A stretch of DNA of 52,521 nt, from positions 1-52,521 of the forward strand of contig NZ_JBHTMU010000031.1 in the NCBI RefSeq assembly GCF_042679605.1, in the 5' to 3' direction. Source of the stretch: Litorisediminicola beolgyonensis. GTDB taxonomy: Bacteria; Pseudomonadota; Alphaproteobacteria; Rhodobacterales; Rhodobacteraceae. Both the position numbers and the translations under genes were made by a program. The notes beneath the pieces are model-generated. The model was not told where the DNA came from and did no database searches. It was given only the letters and a program-made list of their open reading frames with translations. Below are positions 51,975 to 52,521 of this stretch, one piece after another. Every line of letters begins with the position of its first letter. Positions within the stretch are counted from its first letter, which is position 1.

Positions 51975-52521
51975 TTAGTACACGTCGCCCTTGTCGACCT
52001 TCTGCGAGAAGTCGGTCTCGCCTCCCTCGGCCAGAAGCTTGGCCTGCGCAACCCATTCGTCGCGGGTGACGCGGCCCTTGAAGCCTTCGAGATTCTGGTC
52101 GACCCAGGCCACCTCTTGCGGTGTCCAGGACGCGATCTGGTCGAAATGGTAGAAGCCCAGATCGTTGCAGAGCGTTTCGAGCTTGGGCCCGATGCCCTTG
52201 ATGCGTTTCAGATCGTCCGCCCCACCCTCGCGCGGGCCGTCGAGCGTGGCGGGCTTTTCGCCCGGACCCTCGACCTCAGCTGCCGCCGCTTCGGTGGTCC
52301 CGGCTGTCGCCGCCGCCGCTGCCGCGGACGGTGTGCGGTTGTCGCCACCGGCATAGCGCCATTCGCCCTTGCGGGTGGAAAGCTCCTGCTGACCGGGAAG
52401 CGAGGTGGTGGGTTTCACCGTCGCGCCCGCTTCGGCGTCGGCAGTTGCCGAGGCGCTGCTCGTCGGCGCCGTGTCCGCCGCAGGGGCCGCCGCCGGAGCC
52501 GGTGCCTCGGCAGTCGCTGCC
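51975..52521 (-). CDS. nuoE: NADH-quinone oxidoreductase subunit E, C-terminal extension (cut by window edge)
   Basis: The minus frame is open from the window edge (codons in phase with base 52520) to a stop at 51975. It encodes an Ala/Pro-rich linker, then ELSTRKGEWRYAGG and a second Ala-rich linker. A helix-hairpin-helix-like module follows: LKRIKGIGPKLETLCNDLGF and WTPQEVAWVDQNLEGFKGRV. Rhodobacterales NuoE is longer than E. coli NuoE and carries such a C-terminal module after the [2Fe-2S] domain, which must lie outside. An internal GTG at 52418 could mimic a separate gene, but the open frame continues to the edge. Confidence 0.8.
   Translation of the reverse strand, partial: AATAEAPAPAAAPAADTAPTSSASATADAEAGATVKPTTSLPGQQELSTRKGEWRYAGGDNRTPSAAAAAATAGTTEAAAAEVEGPGEKPATLDGPREGGADDLKRIKGIGPKLETLCNDLGFYHFDQIASWTPQEVAWVDQNLEGFKGRVTRDEWVAQAKLLAEGGETDFSQKVDKGDVY

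Overview
The window is a GC-rich chromosomal segment of an alphaproteobacterium, most likely a member of the Rhodobacterales (Rhodobacteraceae / Paracoccaceae). This rests on the aa3-oxidase cluster ctaC-ctaB-(small ORF)-ctaG-ctaE, the murA / DUF2948 / hisD / UPF0262 / low-molecular-weight phosphatase block, a complex I operon interrupted by extra small genes as described for Rhodobacter capsulatus, and nuoN followed by birA, coaX and RNase J. I see no phage, integrase, transposase or CRISPR signal. It is ordinary core genome with some accessory genes threaded into it.

Layout. 1-2047 (minus): the start of dprA and the protease gene tldD. 2241-5704 (plus): cytochrome c oxidase subunits II and III with heme O synthase and the Cox11-type copper chaperone, closed by a strong terminator. 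5784-7286: a divergent LysR regulator / VOC enzyme pair sharing a T-N11-A operator-like site. 7502-11425 (plus): SURF1, thrC, an M16 zinc peptidase and a GNAT, each overlapping the next. 11494-19013 (minus): murD, then a GNAT / thioredoxin-fold / NTF2-like / low-Mr phosphatase / UPF0262 run, then hisD, DUF2948, murA and a 53-residue basic protein. 19111-26589 (plus): tRNA-Thr(GGT), a DUF302-like secreted protein, Kdo transferase waaA, DUF1178, an SDR, a SnoaL-like protein, aspartokinase lysC and the GAF-type PTS enzyme I ptsP. 26743-28125 (minus): a GntP-type permease. 28259-32574 (plus): two related glycosyltransferases and a DEAD-box helicase, ending at a bidirectional terminator. 32672-52521 (minus): RNase J, coaX, birA and most of complex I (nuoN back to the C-terminal part of nuoE).

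The right-hand 20 kb is the most interesting part. Between the canonical nuo genes lie about eleven extra genes: DUF5337, two SAM methyltransferases flanking a DUF3291 protein, two small lipoproteins, a DUF5333 secreted protein, a 104-residue acidic protein, a DUF4259 protein, a carboxymuconolactone-decarboxylase-like protein and a 60-residue glycine-rich membrane protein. Most are translationally coupled to their neighbours by 4-base overlaps, so they are probably co-expressed with respiratory complex I.

Non-coding structure. A 44-base twin-hairpin repeat occurs twice in inverted orientation with one mismatch (11443-11486 and 17069-17112), with a looser relative at 7360-7405. A second element, a hairpin followed by a conserved AT-rich tail ending GACAGATGA, sits just downstream of ptsP and of nuoF, each time in the sense of the preceding gene. 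No gap between genes exceeds 300 bases; the longest are 24065-24351 (no feature recognised beyond a 9-base direct repeat) and 50183-50443 (hairpin element).
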